64,000 nucleotides of DNA from NCBI GenBank assembly GCA_963556145.1, contig OY744461.1, forward strand, positions 6,024,891-6,088,890. Direction: 5' to 3'. Each line of letters begins with the position of its first letter. The first letter of the stretch is position 1. This stretch comes from Hygrocybe punicea. Taxonomy: Eukaryota; Basidiomycota; Agaricomycetes; Agaricales; Hygrophoraceae. The position numbers were made by a program, and so were the translations under genes. Below the pieces are notes generated by a model that saw only the letters and a program-made list of their open reading frames with translations, was not told where the DNA came from and did no database searches. Shown in pieces: positions 45,531 to 56,779 of the stretch.

Positions 45531-46365
45531 TGGCTTGTCGAACACTGTTTGGCCTGTTCGACAAGTGTTCGACAAGCCCATCATTAATAACACAATGCGC
45601 ATTGCAAACTTAGCTAAATGCCATATAATGGAAATTCGGCTTTTGTTATATTTTCAATGATTGAAACAAAGCTTGAGACACTTGTACAGTGGCTTGTCGA
45701 ACACTGTTCGGCCTGTTCGACAAGTGTTCGACAAGCACATTATTATTAATACAATGCACATTGTAAACTTAGCCAAATCATTTTCAATGATTGCAATGAA
45801 GCTTGAGACAGTTGTAGAACAGCTTGTCACACACTGTTCGGCCTGTTCAACAAGTATTCAATATTTACCTTATAAATACTTCTACTGCACATAGCACATG
45901 TATCTATATTACCGCAACATTTGACACAGTTGTTTGTGCAATCGCAACCACTTAGACTAAAGCTGGGACACTTGTCAAACAGTTGTCGAACACTGTTCGG
46001 CCTGTTTGACAAGGGTGCACTATTCACATTATTAACAATTCTAATAAACTCAGTACATGTACCCACATCCAAGATACATGCAATATATTGTTTGTAAAAG
46101 TGTTTGTGCATGAGCAATGCCTCAGACTAAAGCTGGGACACTTGTCAAACAGTTTTTGAACACTGTTCGGCCAGTTCGACAAGTGTGTACTGTTCACATT
46201 ATTAACAATTCCAACAAACCCAGTACTTCTTAGCTAGTATATTGTAGATACATGCCATATATTGTTCATACAAGTGTTTGTGCATGAGCAATGCCCCAGA
46301 CTAAAGCTGGGACACTTGTCGAACAGTTGTTGAACACTGCTCAGCATGTTCAACAAGTGTGCACT
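45531..46365. repeat. Second array of GTTCGACAAG palindromes
   Basis: Six units of the type CTTGTCGAACACTGTTCGGCC followed by TGTTCGACAAGTGTTCGACA-like mirrors, spaced about 150-180 bp, separated by related spacers with AAGCTTGAGACA or AAAGCTGGGACACTTGTC and by ACATTATTAACAATTC. The rightmost units are more degenerate. Same core as the array at 38311-38970 but different spacers. Together they frame three gene modules. Confidence 0.85.
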
Positions 46366-46769
46366 GTTTGCATTTAACCATTCCATTGCACTACCAATGC
46401 ATTCAATAGTTGTACAAAGTTGTCAAACATTTGCGGCTTGCAACTGCGATGCAACCATGCTATAACAGTATCTATTCCGAAATTGGCATCTGTGATCTAG
46501 GCAGCTGTGATCTGGCTGCCTTATTGTACTTGCTGATTGGGACAACAAATTCTCACACTCAACTCCGCCCAGTCACACGGTTTCATAGTTATTCCCAGGG
46601 CTTCAAAATTGTTCCCACAGTTTGGAAAATTTGTTCTCATGGCTTGGCAAATTAGAGTGTGACCCTGAGTTGAAAAATCCGCCATATAGAACGATTCCCT
46701 TATAGGGACTCGTAATAATAAGTTATTAGAATAAGTGAGTAGCATCGTTTCAGTAAATAACATTATTAA
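46366..46769. other. Spacer, possible left end of Plavaka element
   Basis: No gene. Contains GTTCTCATGG and GTTCCCACAG words and AGAGTGTGACCC near 46645 that could belong to a terminal region, but no matching right end was found near 51016-51330, so no element boundary is claimed. Confidence 0.35.
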
Positions 46770-49700
46770 TTAAAGAGCACCATAACCATCGTTTTCGGGG
46801 ACATCAAATTCACCTCCCTCACTATCCTCCACACTGAATGTGTCAAAATCATCAGGGTCCTCCTCCTCCTCCTCCTCCCCTCTGTTTTCCTTGTCCTTGT
46901 CCTCCCCTCCCACCTCCCCCTCATCCTCATCTTCAGGCAGAAATGTAGCCACATCCATCCCTTCAACATTGTCATCCGCCATTCTCCATGTTGATTTATG
47001 GCCAACACTGCCACCAAAGAATCACATTAACATATCACGATCAACAAATCTAGACATAATATTATTGATGGTTGTCCCACGTATGTGTTGTTGTTACGCA
47101 TGGATTTACATAGTAAAAAATCCAATCCTTATTCTCATCACTTGGTTGCCAGATAACGCTAGGACCCAGAAGTTCAGATGTGCGGCCATGAGCAAATGCC
47201 GGAATCAGGTGTATGCCACGAACTATCTCGTTTGGGTCTAGAAACCCAAATGCTCTGATGTCCCTGCTGTCCATGAATCCAATGCGATGAAGCCGTCTTG
47301 CGGCCCATCCTGCCAAATGAGCCAGATCACGCCCAAACCATCTTACCCAGAGAAAGTTCATTTGCTGTATGTCTGTGGACTTGGATCTGGGTCCAATATG
47401 ACGAATTTGGGCGTGAAAAACTCCGATGATGCGGCCATACCAGTAAGGGTAGGGGTCCTCCTCGTCATCTTCATGGGAAAGAACCATGATATCTGCATGC
47501 GTGCGAGGATTTAATGAGTCTTGTGATCGACGAACATCATAGGTAGTGTAATTGATCCGCACAACCTTGTGGCGGTAGATGCGGTTGTTGACTAGGGTAA
47601 CAGATCTTCGTTCCACATCTGTGAACTCAGTTTCATCACCATCATAAGATGCACCCAGGAGATGCGCCAAAAAGTGGTCCTTGAGACGTGGGAGGAAATC
47701 CTGAGGCAAGGTGTATTGTGAAGCTTGATAACCATTTGAACAACACTGAATCTACCTTGAATGCTGGATCACCGGTGTTGCTTGTCAACCAGGATGTGAT
47801 GTTCAAATAGTGCTTTGGAGATTGCGACATATGATAATGGCTAGAAGGGTCGGAGTATGGAAGTGGGTCTGAGTCGTGAAAAGTAAGTGACGGGCTCTGT
47901 GGACATGGTGCAGAGGTTGTTGATGAACATGCTGTCGCTATTGTATTTGATGGAACTTGTGAATCGCGTAGTTTCATCTTTTGTAACAGACGTTCACGGC
48001 GTTCATGTTTAGTTATCTGATGTTGGAACTTGTTTTTATTCGTCTGAGCATAAAATTTCTTGACACAACAATGTTCAAGCTTGCCCTGGCATAGCATTGA
48101 TGAGATAACGTAACAGGATATTGAGCCGAGGACTTACCACTTGCATTGTGTAGGAATCTGAAGTCCCAAAGCAATGGATGAACTTTACATAATCTCCTAA
48201 AGCATGTAGTTTGAATGTGAATAAATTGAAGACTTTGCGCTTCGGCCCGGCAGCTGGTGCAGCTTGTTTCCCTGCCTTGCTCATACGCACACTTCCACCC
48301 CTTTTTGCTGCCATTGCCGCCTTTCTCTGTCCACGTGCAGCTTCCTCACGGGGGAGTTCCTTGGTGTTGAAAGCCTGGCAAGTAATTCTTACAAATTGTC
48401 GCAGTAGTGTGCCAAGTATCTTTGTTGTCTGATCGAGAAATTCCACAGTCATCTCGGTGTGTAGAAGAAGCTTTGCAAATGCATGCCAGGTTGCAAGCAC
48501 AAACAGGGTGTCCATCAAGAGTGCATCATGAGGGGGGGGGAGCATTTTCTCGAAGGTGGGTATAGCACACTTGGGATTGAGTTGTGAGAGCTATTCGACA
48601 TCAATGGTGTTTACAACAATACATACCTGCAGCAGGTCCTCGAAATCTCGTGCAGCCAGTCTTTTCATTGCCGATACATTATTACTAAATCGCCGGATAG
48701 TGTCCCTCCCAAATGTAGGGACTTGGCAATACCTATGAGGAAATATAAGATAATATGAACCTAAGGAGTCCTTTCGGACGAACCGAGCATTCAATTCCTG
48801 AATAGCATCCTGGCCTAGGGCATGCAGAATTCGCAATGCATGGGTAAAGAAGGCCTTCCAAACCCCTGGCTCAAATTCATGAAGGAGATCTGGTGCAAAT
48901 ATGGAGAAGAAGTTAAACTCAAAAGCAAGGAGGCGAGTAGAAAATGCGTTCTGATTGAGTCGGGATCAATAAAAATTGCTTTGAAGAAATATATAAAGTT
49001 GATTACCCGAGTTGGCACTAGTGATTCAGGAGCCAGGACACGTTCTACTGCCACACTATTCACAGCATATCCAATCTCAAAGATCCACTGTCTTGTCATT
49101 TCAACTTTTTGTTGCCATGTAAGTGTGTCAATTCGTGTATGCTTGCGCCTTTGACAGTCGTGTTTGGTTCCTATTTCAGGTATTTGTGACTTCTCAATCA
49201 GGCAGCGCGGGCAAGGGCAATGTGCCAGTGATCGGATACTTGCAAGTAGAACTCTAGCCAAAGTTTCAGAGAACGGCAAGATGCGGTGTGCAAGAAGCTT
49301 ACTTTTTGGGATAATCTGCGGAGTAAGTGAAAAACCGGGGATATAGCCGTCTGGTGATCCCATCTGCGAATGTGACAACAATTCCATGTTCGTATGCATG
49401 CATTAACTCATCGTCAAGCAGCAGCTCCCAGATGGCATGCATCAACTCTCGCTTGCAATGGGTTAAGACTGAACTTGTCGCACTAATGCTGAAAACTTTG
49501 CGGTATGTATCTTGCATAGTATCGGGAAGCTATGGTAGCATTCAGTTTGAAGAATCTGGATGTGAATTGACATACAACATACACTTGGAATGTATGCAAG
49601 ATGGTGACAAGCAAAGGACTTGGGCTTCGCGTGAACATATTTTGACTGGTTTCTGAAAAAAACGTAAACGGGCCAGAGAGAAGCAGTGCCGAAACTGGCC

Positions 49701-50953
49701 AGATGTGTTGAATCCGACCATACCATGAGTGGTACCACAACTCGCTCTAAATTGCATCCTGGTTCACTGGGACTAGCGCATATTTTATCATAATCTTCAA
49801 GCATAGCATCAGACGTATACACCTCACCGGAAAGGCGCTCGGCTGGTTTGTTTTTGGAGTGTTTCCAAAACAGTTTGAATGGTGTGAGATGATAAGTGAG
49901 GGCGATAGGATCTTGGAAGGCATCCCGAATTATTTCAATAAGGCTACAATGGTGAACACCTGATACGTCCAGTTCAGGTGCCTGCATTTCGTGTGAATGT
50001 CTAACTCGCTCTCCCGGAAGGTGTATTTTTACAGAAGACTCCTTCCATCCTTTTGAGGATGGCAATGCAGTCTTTTGGTCGGCTTCGTATGTATCAAGCC
50101 GTTCAGTTTCACATGAAGAGCTGAAACCATGCAGATGGGATTGGTCAAAATCATCTTGCAGAAGAATGTCGTTTACAAGCCGATCCAGATCCGCGGCAGA
50201 TTTCAGGTTAGAACTGCCATACCACCAATTCATAAGGCGGAAAGCGGTGGCATTGAGAAATGGGGCAAATGGAGATGTTGAGGAAAATTCCAATGTAGAA
50301 TGTTGGGGATTTGGGTGGTCCAAGTCAGGAGAGATGAGTCCAGCAGAATCACAAACATTTTCCAACCCGATGGCCTCTTCCGGGTCGACCGTTGGCCATT
50401 TTGTGTATGAGCGATAAACACCGAATTCATTTGGCTCGGTGTCTATGGTCACCGGAATAGGCTGCTGCCGTTGCGGTGAACTAGGAGGAGCGTGAGTGGG
50501 GGTTGCAGGTTTCCGCTGAGGCTGATATTGGACCGGAATTGGGTTTGGGATATGGCTAAGCGGAGTGGCCGAGGATGGTAGGAAGTCTTTGAAGTGTTTG
50601 GGAATACGGATTCTACGACGAGAACGAGTTGAAAAACATGGTCGAGCTTCTGCAGGTATTGATTGGTCTGGCAGCAAGTTGCCGATCTCCGGGTTCATCG
50701 TGATATCCTGGAAGTGTATGTCGTCAGCAGATCTCACTGGGAGCTCAAGAGAAATGTAGCTTACATTGGTAGTACCAATATCAGGAGAATACTTGCGAGC
50801 AAACTTGGCAGGTCCTGGTCTTTCATGTCTTTGAGTGCGCTTGAGCAGTATATTCCGAGTGGCCAAGGCAAATCCCTTACAACTCTTGTGATGAATGCCT
50901 AACCCCTTCAATGTGTCAAATGTGCGATCGCAACCCAAACACGACAAGACCAT
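46770..50953 (-). CDS. Plavaka-type (CACTA-like) transposase
   Basis: A long minus-strand gene. It starts MVLSCLGCDRTFDTLKGLGI, a C2H2-like finger, at 50953. It continues through FARKYSPD, FAPFLNATAFRLMNWWYGSS, SLIEIIRDAF, LTPFKLFWK, VVVPLMVWSDSTHLASFG (likely first Asp), SFACHHLAYIPS, ELMHAIWELLLDDELMHAY, CPCPRCLIEK, APDLLHEFEPGVWKAFF (a signature of Plavaka proteins), IRRFSNNVSAMKRLAARDFED, TLFVLATWHAFAKL, FKLHALGDYVKFI, FLWVRWFGRDLAHLAGW and a strongly acidic tail ending DGYGAL. Several introns separate these. No stop inside the blocks I read, so it may be intact. Plavaka elements belong to the CACTA/CMC group and are frequent in Agaricomycetes. Confidence 0.85.
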
Positions 50954-51016
50954 GGTAGTGCAGCAAAAAATGAATAATATGGGTAGCAAGATGTGCACTG
51001 GCATTGGATTTTGCAT

Positions 51017-52239
51017 TCAAATGTTCAAGTTCAAGTTCAGGTTCAAGTTGACCATGGGTGAACACTGGCAGGGTGTAGCGTTAACCCTTCGCTGAATCAG
51101 ATACCAACTTGGAACAGTTTACTAAAGGACGAACATGCGCATTTACAGCCGCCGTGGCATTCAGATCCCGGGCCGATGGCCACCATCACAGTCTGGCACT
51201 GGCAGCTATAGCCTGAGATTCATTTCCTGTTAGCCTGAATTATTTGTGTGCTCATTTCTCACAGTCCCAGTTTGTTCCTCGAGGGTGATCCGCCGTCCCC
51301 AGCGGCCCAGTGAGAAGTCCGCAATATTCATTCAAGAAATATGCACTGGCATTCCTTCACGATAAATTTCATGATCAGTAGTATAATAGTGTCAAAACGA
51401 ATGAAATGTCGATTCCAATCGGTGTCGCAGTGTAGAATGTGCTTCCCCGTTCCTTGCTTTCTGTTTCCCTGGTCACCAGAAATGCCTCGGCGAGTGGCTC
51501 GAGAGTCTCTCTGCAAACATGCACGATCATTGCCAGGCTTCAATTTGAAGTTCGAGTGTGAGTGCCCTTGCACAAAAGGATGCCATTTCTCAGTAGGGGC
51601 TTGTTTTACGTTAGACTCGGAGGTTGAGGCAGAACGGCCGGTACTACTTCAAGCTTCAAGCGTAGAATGGTCAAATGTATTATTTACAAATATATTTACT
51701 TTGAACTTTTTATGGCAAATTCATGGCTGCCAGTGACCACTCCGGTTTGCCATACTTTTCACTTTATCCTAATAAGAGGATGAGCAAGACAATGCGCTTC
51801 AGAAGTATATATCGGCGAGGTAAAAGGAGAATCTACATGAATGAAAGAGCAACGACTACTAAGACAAAAGTTTAAGGTGGCCCTTCAACAACAGCACTTG
51901 TTTCAGGGTAAAACGTCTCCTGCGCGCCTGAGCTGTGATAGAATTTTGAGCTTATCATGAGTCTGGTGGGACAGTTATCAGGAAGTCAGAATTGGCAGGT
52001 GAATTAGGACACCAACTTGGGTATGGGGTCATATATAAAACTTTCAACAATTTTCATCCCTAACGCGTGAACGGAATCACCTTCCGGCATGGAATCGATC
52101 TTAAATGTGGCCTTTTGGAGGCAAACATATTGATCTTTGTCATCTTGGTCAAACGAAGTTCCAGAACAGTAGCCTGAGCAATGGTGTCGAAGGATAGATT
52201 GTTAAAGCAGATTAGATTAGTGAAAAATTGCGGTGATTG
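51017..52239. other. Spacer, little recognisable
   Basis: The first 300 bases flank the Plavaka gene and may hold its right end (CACAGTCCCAG and GCGGCCCAGTG words near 51260-51310), without a proven mirror. The rest shows only short frames. Bases 52030-52230 may contain 3' exons of the minus-strand gene that follows (ATVLELRLTKMTKINMF on the minus strand). Confidence 0.35.
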
Positions 52240-53839
52240 ACAATTGGCTTACGATAGCTCCTGTGGCCGGCCAGATCATTGGGGGGAGTCCTCTCTTGAA
52301 CAAACACAGGACCGAAAGCCTGAACAAGATGATTCGCCTGACCATCTCCGAGATGCCTGGGTGTCCAAAATAGATCACGGCGCCAGTGGCCTGTCAGTCG
52401 CAAGGGTCAATGTTATCAAATTTAGCAGGGCGAAATCCACATACCGAATCAAACCAGTGAATGGAGCCCTCACTCTCTCTGTACATTTGGATCATGTCCC
52501 TCAACTTTCGGGGGTTTGTGCACATACCTTCAAGTTCCGGATAGAATCGCCCATTGGATAAAAAAATGATTTCAGATGCTTGTTGAGTAGCGTAAGCATA
52601 GAAATCCTCGAGCCGCTGGTGGATCTGAAGTGCATGGTCAGTTTACCTGAGATGGAAAAAGAGGACGGAAATTACATGGCTCTGATATTGCGCAATCACC
52701 GTAAGCACTGTAAAAGTCAGCGTATTGGCGTTGCAGCCTGAAACCAGAGACTTACCTTGCTCATCGGAAGCCAAGAGTGGTCTGGCTGCTTCTGCTACTA
52801 CATCCTTCACCATCTGAGCACTTTGGAACAGGTTCTGCGAAAAGAGGACGACGAAAAACTGGGTGTCAACCTCATCAAGAGATCCAGAAAGGGACCTTTG
52901 TTCTGAAATGAAGGATTTGGCAGATGGTCTCTGGGACGGCTTAGGATAGGGCTGCGAACTTTTAGTCGATGACTGACGGCTTGAAGGTGGGCCAGAGCGA
53001 TTTTGGCGAGACGATTTTGAGGAAGGACGTGGCAGGTGACTTTGCTCGTCGGACGAAAAGCTAGTAATCGTGGAATCGCCAATCAGACTGACATCTCCTT
53101 TATGATGATGTAGCCACTTGAAACTTGTCAGGTCTTGATGCGCAGTAGCATTTTCGGAAAGGGAAATTTGAATGGGACCTCCAGAAAGCGCAGGTTGGGT
53201 GGGGCCTGCACCCATATATCTGGAAGGCAAAACTTGGGCTGGGCCTGCACCCATCATAGTGAGTCCAGAATGGGCGGGGCCTGCCACCATAGCAGGGGAT
53301 CCAGGAGCTGGAACCTGAATGGGTCCCGAGAAGGGTTGGACTTGTCTGGGGAATGGAACTTGGACCGGCATGAAGGGAACTTGGACTGGTAGAGGCTGGA
53401 AGGCTGGGTTCCTGAGAGGCTGGGTGAAATAATTGGGTGGGGCGGCACCCATTGATGCTGGCTGTGCCCAGTGGTTGCCCAAATACGTCAAATAATCATC
53501 CAGGGGGGAACAGAGGGGGGCATTGTGTGGAGCGTTGTGGGACCCTGTTTTGGCCAGTGAGTGGTTTGCACATCATCTTAAAACTCGAATGATGTTCGTA
53601 CCTGTAGCAAGGTTTGATATTTGAGTACCAGGCTCTCCCCTTCGTGGTAGGGGAAGAGACGTAGACTGCATGTTCTCAACTTGCTGAAGCGATTCGGCTA
53701 CAAGACATCGGTTTGGCCTGAGTGCATTAATCATTAAGGTATGGAGGCATTTACCTTCGCTGAAATTGGCTGGAGGGCCCGGGGCAACCAAGGCTATGGG
53801 AGGATTTTGATAATTGGGGGTGAAGTGTTGGGGGTACAT
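52240..53839 (-). CDS. Unrecognised Pro/Ser-rich protein
   Basis: Minus-strand gene starting MYPQHFTPNYQNPPI. It has a Pro/Gln/Gly-rich N-terminal half with imperfect repeats (PVQVPF twice, GAGPAQ/GAGPTQ) and a Ser/Arg/Lys-rich middle (RPSSKSSRQNRSGPPSSRQS). An ordered C-terminal part follows (FFVVLFSQNLFQSAQMVKDV, RLEDFYAYATQQASEIIF, GRFYPELE, KLRDMIQMYRESEGSIHWFD, GAVIYFGHPGISEMVRRII). Introns near 53755, 53600, 52755, 52670 and 52530 keep the reading plausible. I do not know the family; no catalytic motif is seen. The end of the gene is not fixed and may lie nearer 52030. It looks unbroken. Confidence 0.5.
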
Positions 53840-54283
53840 TGGTAACTTGAGTCCGAGTGCGAAAGTGAGGTTGATTAAATACATGATTAACTTGAAAGCA
53901 ACACTATGATCTAGATGAAAAATCCGGCTGGTGAAGTAACGTTGACAACATTGAATAGAACTTTCGGGTGCCTATGGCATGTTGCGCACCTGATCATCCA
54001 AGTAGATAAGTTTTCTCAGTAAAGGATGATCCATTTCATTCAGAGTCCAAATCTGGTCTTCATCCGAAATGTTTGGACAACCCAAAGTAAGCCTGTGAGA
54101 AAACATGTGCTAAGTGTTTGACGCTCTCCACGGTGGCTTTTCTCAGTGACCCCAGATTAGGACCATGGTAAAATATGAGAAAATGTTGAAGTCCCCACAT
54201 CAGGAAAACTTATTATTACTTAATTTCATCTTACAAATATGTAAATTGTAAATTCAATGGGACATATATAAGACATTTGACAA
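53840..54283. other. Spacer
   Basis: No gene recognised between the minus-strand gene start and the first foldback element. Confidence 0.4.
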
Positions 54284-54483
54284 GTAGTAAAATTAGAATG
54301 ACATCCATTGAATGTTTCTGTCAACTCAAATTATTTTTTAAAAGTTCTTTATTCAAGGAGGATGTGTTTTTCTGTTGCAATTTGCAGCTATAGCTTGCTT
54401 TATAACATGACACCTCCTTCTTGAATAAAGACATAATTTGAGTTGACAGAAACATTCAATGGATGTCATTCTAATTTTACTAC
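54284..54483. repeat. 200-bp foldback
   Basis: GTAGTAAAATTAGAATGACA at the left returns as its reverse complement at the right end. The arms are about 65-80 bp and include TTGAATGTTTCTGTCAACTC. The loop is about 50 bp. No coding content. Target duplication not determined. Confidence 0.75.
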
Positions 54484-54597
54484 AGTTGTGGACAATCAAA
54501 CACAACAATTTTGAGACCCCACAAAAGTTGAATTTTCCTGACATCACCAGAGGCCAGAATTCCAGTGTTAACACTTGAATGTGCTTATTTGAGGTTA

Positions 54598-55267
54598 CAG
54601 CGTATTTCAAAAACCTTATCAGTAAGTGAAAAAAAAAAACCCCCCCGAGGCAGCTTACGAAGCTGCTTGGCCACTTCTGGGCAACTGTGGTTGAAGCTCT
54701 TAAGTGACAAAAACAACTGTTCTCAAGCAAGAACAGGACTAATTGAGCTTGAGGGCATCAACCCCAGTTGGGTGAGGATGCATTACACCATTTTAGAATA
54801 TTTTCTGTGTACATCAGATAATTCTAATGAGAAACCATGTTGCTCACCCAAAAAAGGAAATCTCCATGGATGAATTGTATAAAAGATTCATGGTGAGCTT
54901 AGAGAGCATCCCAAAAATTCTTAAACAAATGTATAGTTATTATAAATGCTTTGAATTTACTTAGAATAATTTCAGTATTATTTGAGTGAGTAATGGTATC
55001 CAAATTGATACATGACTGAAATATATCTCTGATAATCATCTGACAACACCCACTTGCACAGAAAATATTCTAAAATGGTGTAATGCATCCTCACCTAACT
55101 GGGGTTGATGCCCTCAAGCTCAATTAGTCCTGTTCTTGCTTGAGAACAGTTGTTTTTGTCACTTAAGAGCTTCAGCCACAGTTGCCCAGAATTGGCCAAG
55201 CAGCTTCATAAGCTGCCTTGGGGGTTTTTTTTTTTTCACTTACTGACAAGGTTTTTGAAATATGCTG
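54598..55267. mobile_element. 670-bp MITE, family CAGCGTATTTC, copy 1
   Basis: Begins CAGCGTATTTCAAAAACC preceded by TA and ends with TTTTTGAAATATGCTG. The arms are long inverted repeats (about 210 bp) including AACAGGACTAATTGAGCTTG. A second member lies at 60433-60959 with the same ends and a clear TA duplication. CAG ends plus TA suggest the Tc1/mariner type. The right flank here no longer shows TA. No coding content. Confidence 0.8.
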
Positions 55268-55380
55268 CCTAAAACAATTGCTAAAATTAGTAAACTATGC
55301 CAATTGACTCCATTTAAATAGCTGAATCCCAATCACCAAGTAGAATAAGCAAAATTAGAGCCAAAATTTGCATATATTTA

Positions 55381-56708
55381 TTTATTGCTGTTTTCAAAAT
55401 GCATGACTTTTTTTGAAAAAATAAATCTTTCAAAGAACAAAGGACCGTAATCATGGGAAAGTTTCTATATATGGTAGCACTGTGAGCCGGACAGTGAATG
55501 CGAACCCTTTCCCATTGTGGTTACTATGGCATTTCACATGTACTTTTATTATTCCACAGGTTGCACAACTTTGCGCAACTTCCGCAAGCTTGAGGCTGGT
55601 CACGCCAGCTGTAATTCCTGTAGTTCAAGTAGCTAGTTGTGTCACGGAAATATATTGCCCTTCCCTTCTTGCTGCTCAATGAGCTCCCTGTTGTCCACCC
55701 AGTGTAGCCTGTGCTACACATGATCACCCAGTCTTCCACTGCCAACTTAGTGACCTTGGAAATACAGGTTCATGTCAAATGACATGGCCGGCATGGTTCT
55801 GAGGTGGATTGGTGGGCAGTGGGGTAGTAAGGTAGCTGTGAACATCTATCCATCAGTTTCCTTGTCCAATCACTTATCATCAGTTTCCTTGTCCAATCAC
55901 TTACCATCAGTTTCCTTGTCCAATCACTTACCATCAGTTTCCTTGTCCAATCACTTACCATCCGTGATCTGTCATTGATAAGGTGGCTGTGAGAGCCATG
56001 GGTTCTTTATGATCAAGCATGCATGTCAATGCATGTCACCCTCCTTACCCTTTCTCCCACTGGAACTTTGTTCCAGGTGTGTGCATGCTTGATCATAAAG
56101 AACCCATGGCTCTCACAGCCACCTTATCAATGACAGATCACGGATGGTAAGTGATTGGACAAGGAAACTGATGGATAGATGTCCACAGCTACCTTACTAC
56201 CCCACTGCCCACCAATCCACCTCAGAACCATACCGGCCATGTCATTTGAACATGAACCTGTATTTCCAAGGTCACTAAGTTGGTGGTGGAAGATTGGGTG
56301 ATCATGTGTAGCACGAGCTACACTGGGTGGACAACAGGGAGCTCATTGAGCAGCAAGAAGGGAAGGGTAATATATTTTCATGACACAACTAGCTACTTGA
56401 ACTACAGGAATTACCAGCCTCAAGCTTGCAGAAGTTGTGTGAAGTTGTGCAACCTGTGGAATAATAAAAGTACGTGTGAAACACCATAGGTTACTGTAGC
56501 CCCCTGTGTATAATGTCAATAGCCTTGAATAAAAGAATTGCTGAACACGTACAGCCCTCATTGATTTCCTCTTCGTCTTCCAGCATTGACTTGAGTAAAT
56601 GCTTATCACTGCTACCATATATAGAAACCTTCCCATGATTACGGTCCTTTGTTCTTTGAAAGATTTATTTTTTCAAAAAAAGTCATGCATTTTGAAAACA
56701 GCAATAAA
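55381..56708. mobile_element. 1328-bp foldback element with 640-bp arms
   Basis: TTTATTGCTGTTTTCAAAAT at the left end is mirrored at the right end. Almost the whole element is two inverted arms of about 640 bp around a short centre near 56035. TA lies on both sides (55379-55380 and 56709-56710). The left arm holds a four-copy 27-bp tandem repeat where the right arm has one copy. Short frames inside are mirror images and not genes. Such giant foldbacks often come from transposons that have lost everything but their ends. Confidence 0.85.
55848..55962 (+). repeat. 27-bp tandem repeat in one foldback arm
   Basis: Four head-to-tail copies of CATCAGTTTCCTTGTCCAATCACTTAC-type units (27 bp; a short spelling of the core is TTTCCTTGTCCAATCACTTA). 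The opposite arm at 56135-56175 carries only one, so the amplification happened after the arms formed. Confidence 0.85.
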
Positions 56709-56779
56709 TAATACTTAGATTTCCAGGTCAATTCTTGTGTCACTGTTCGAATGTATTTACTTTCAATCTGGTTACTCTA

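Noticed and set aside
46366..51330. Exact boundaries of the Plavaka element
   Set aside because: CACAC and GTGTG words occur on both sides, but no pair forms a convincing inverted repeat with a target duplication.
55772..55978. Frames with a nine-residue repeat on either strand
   Set aside because: They come from the 27-bp tandem repeat in one arm of a non-coding foldback.
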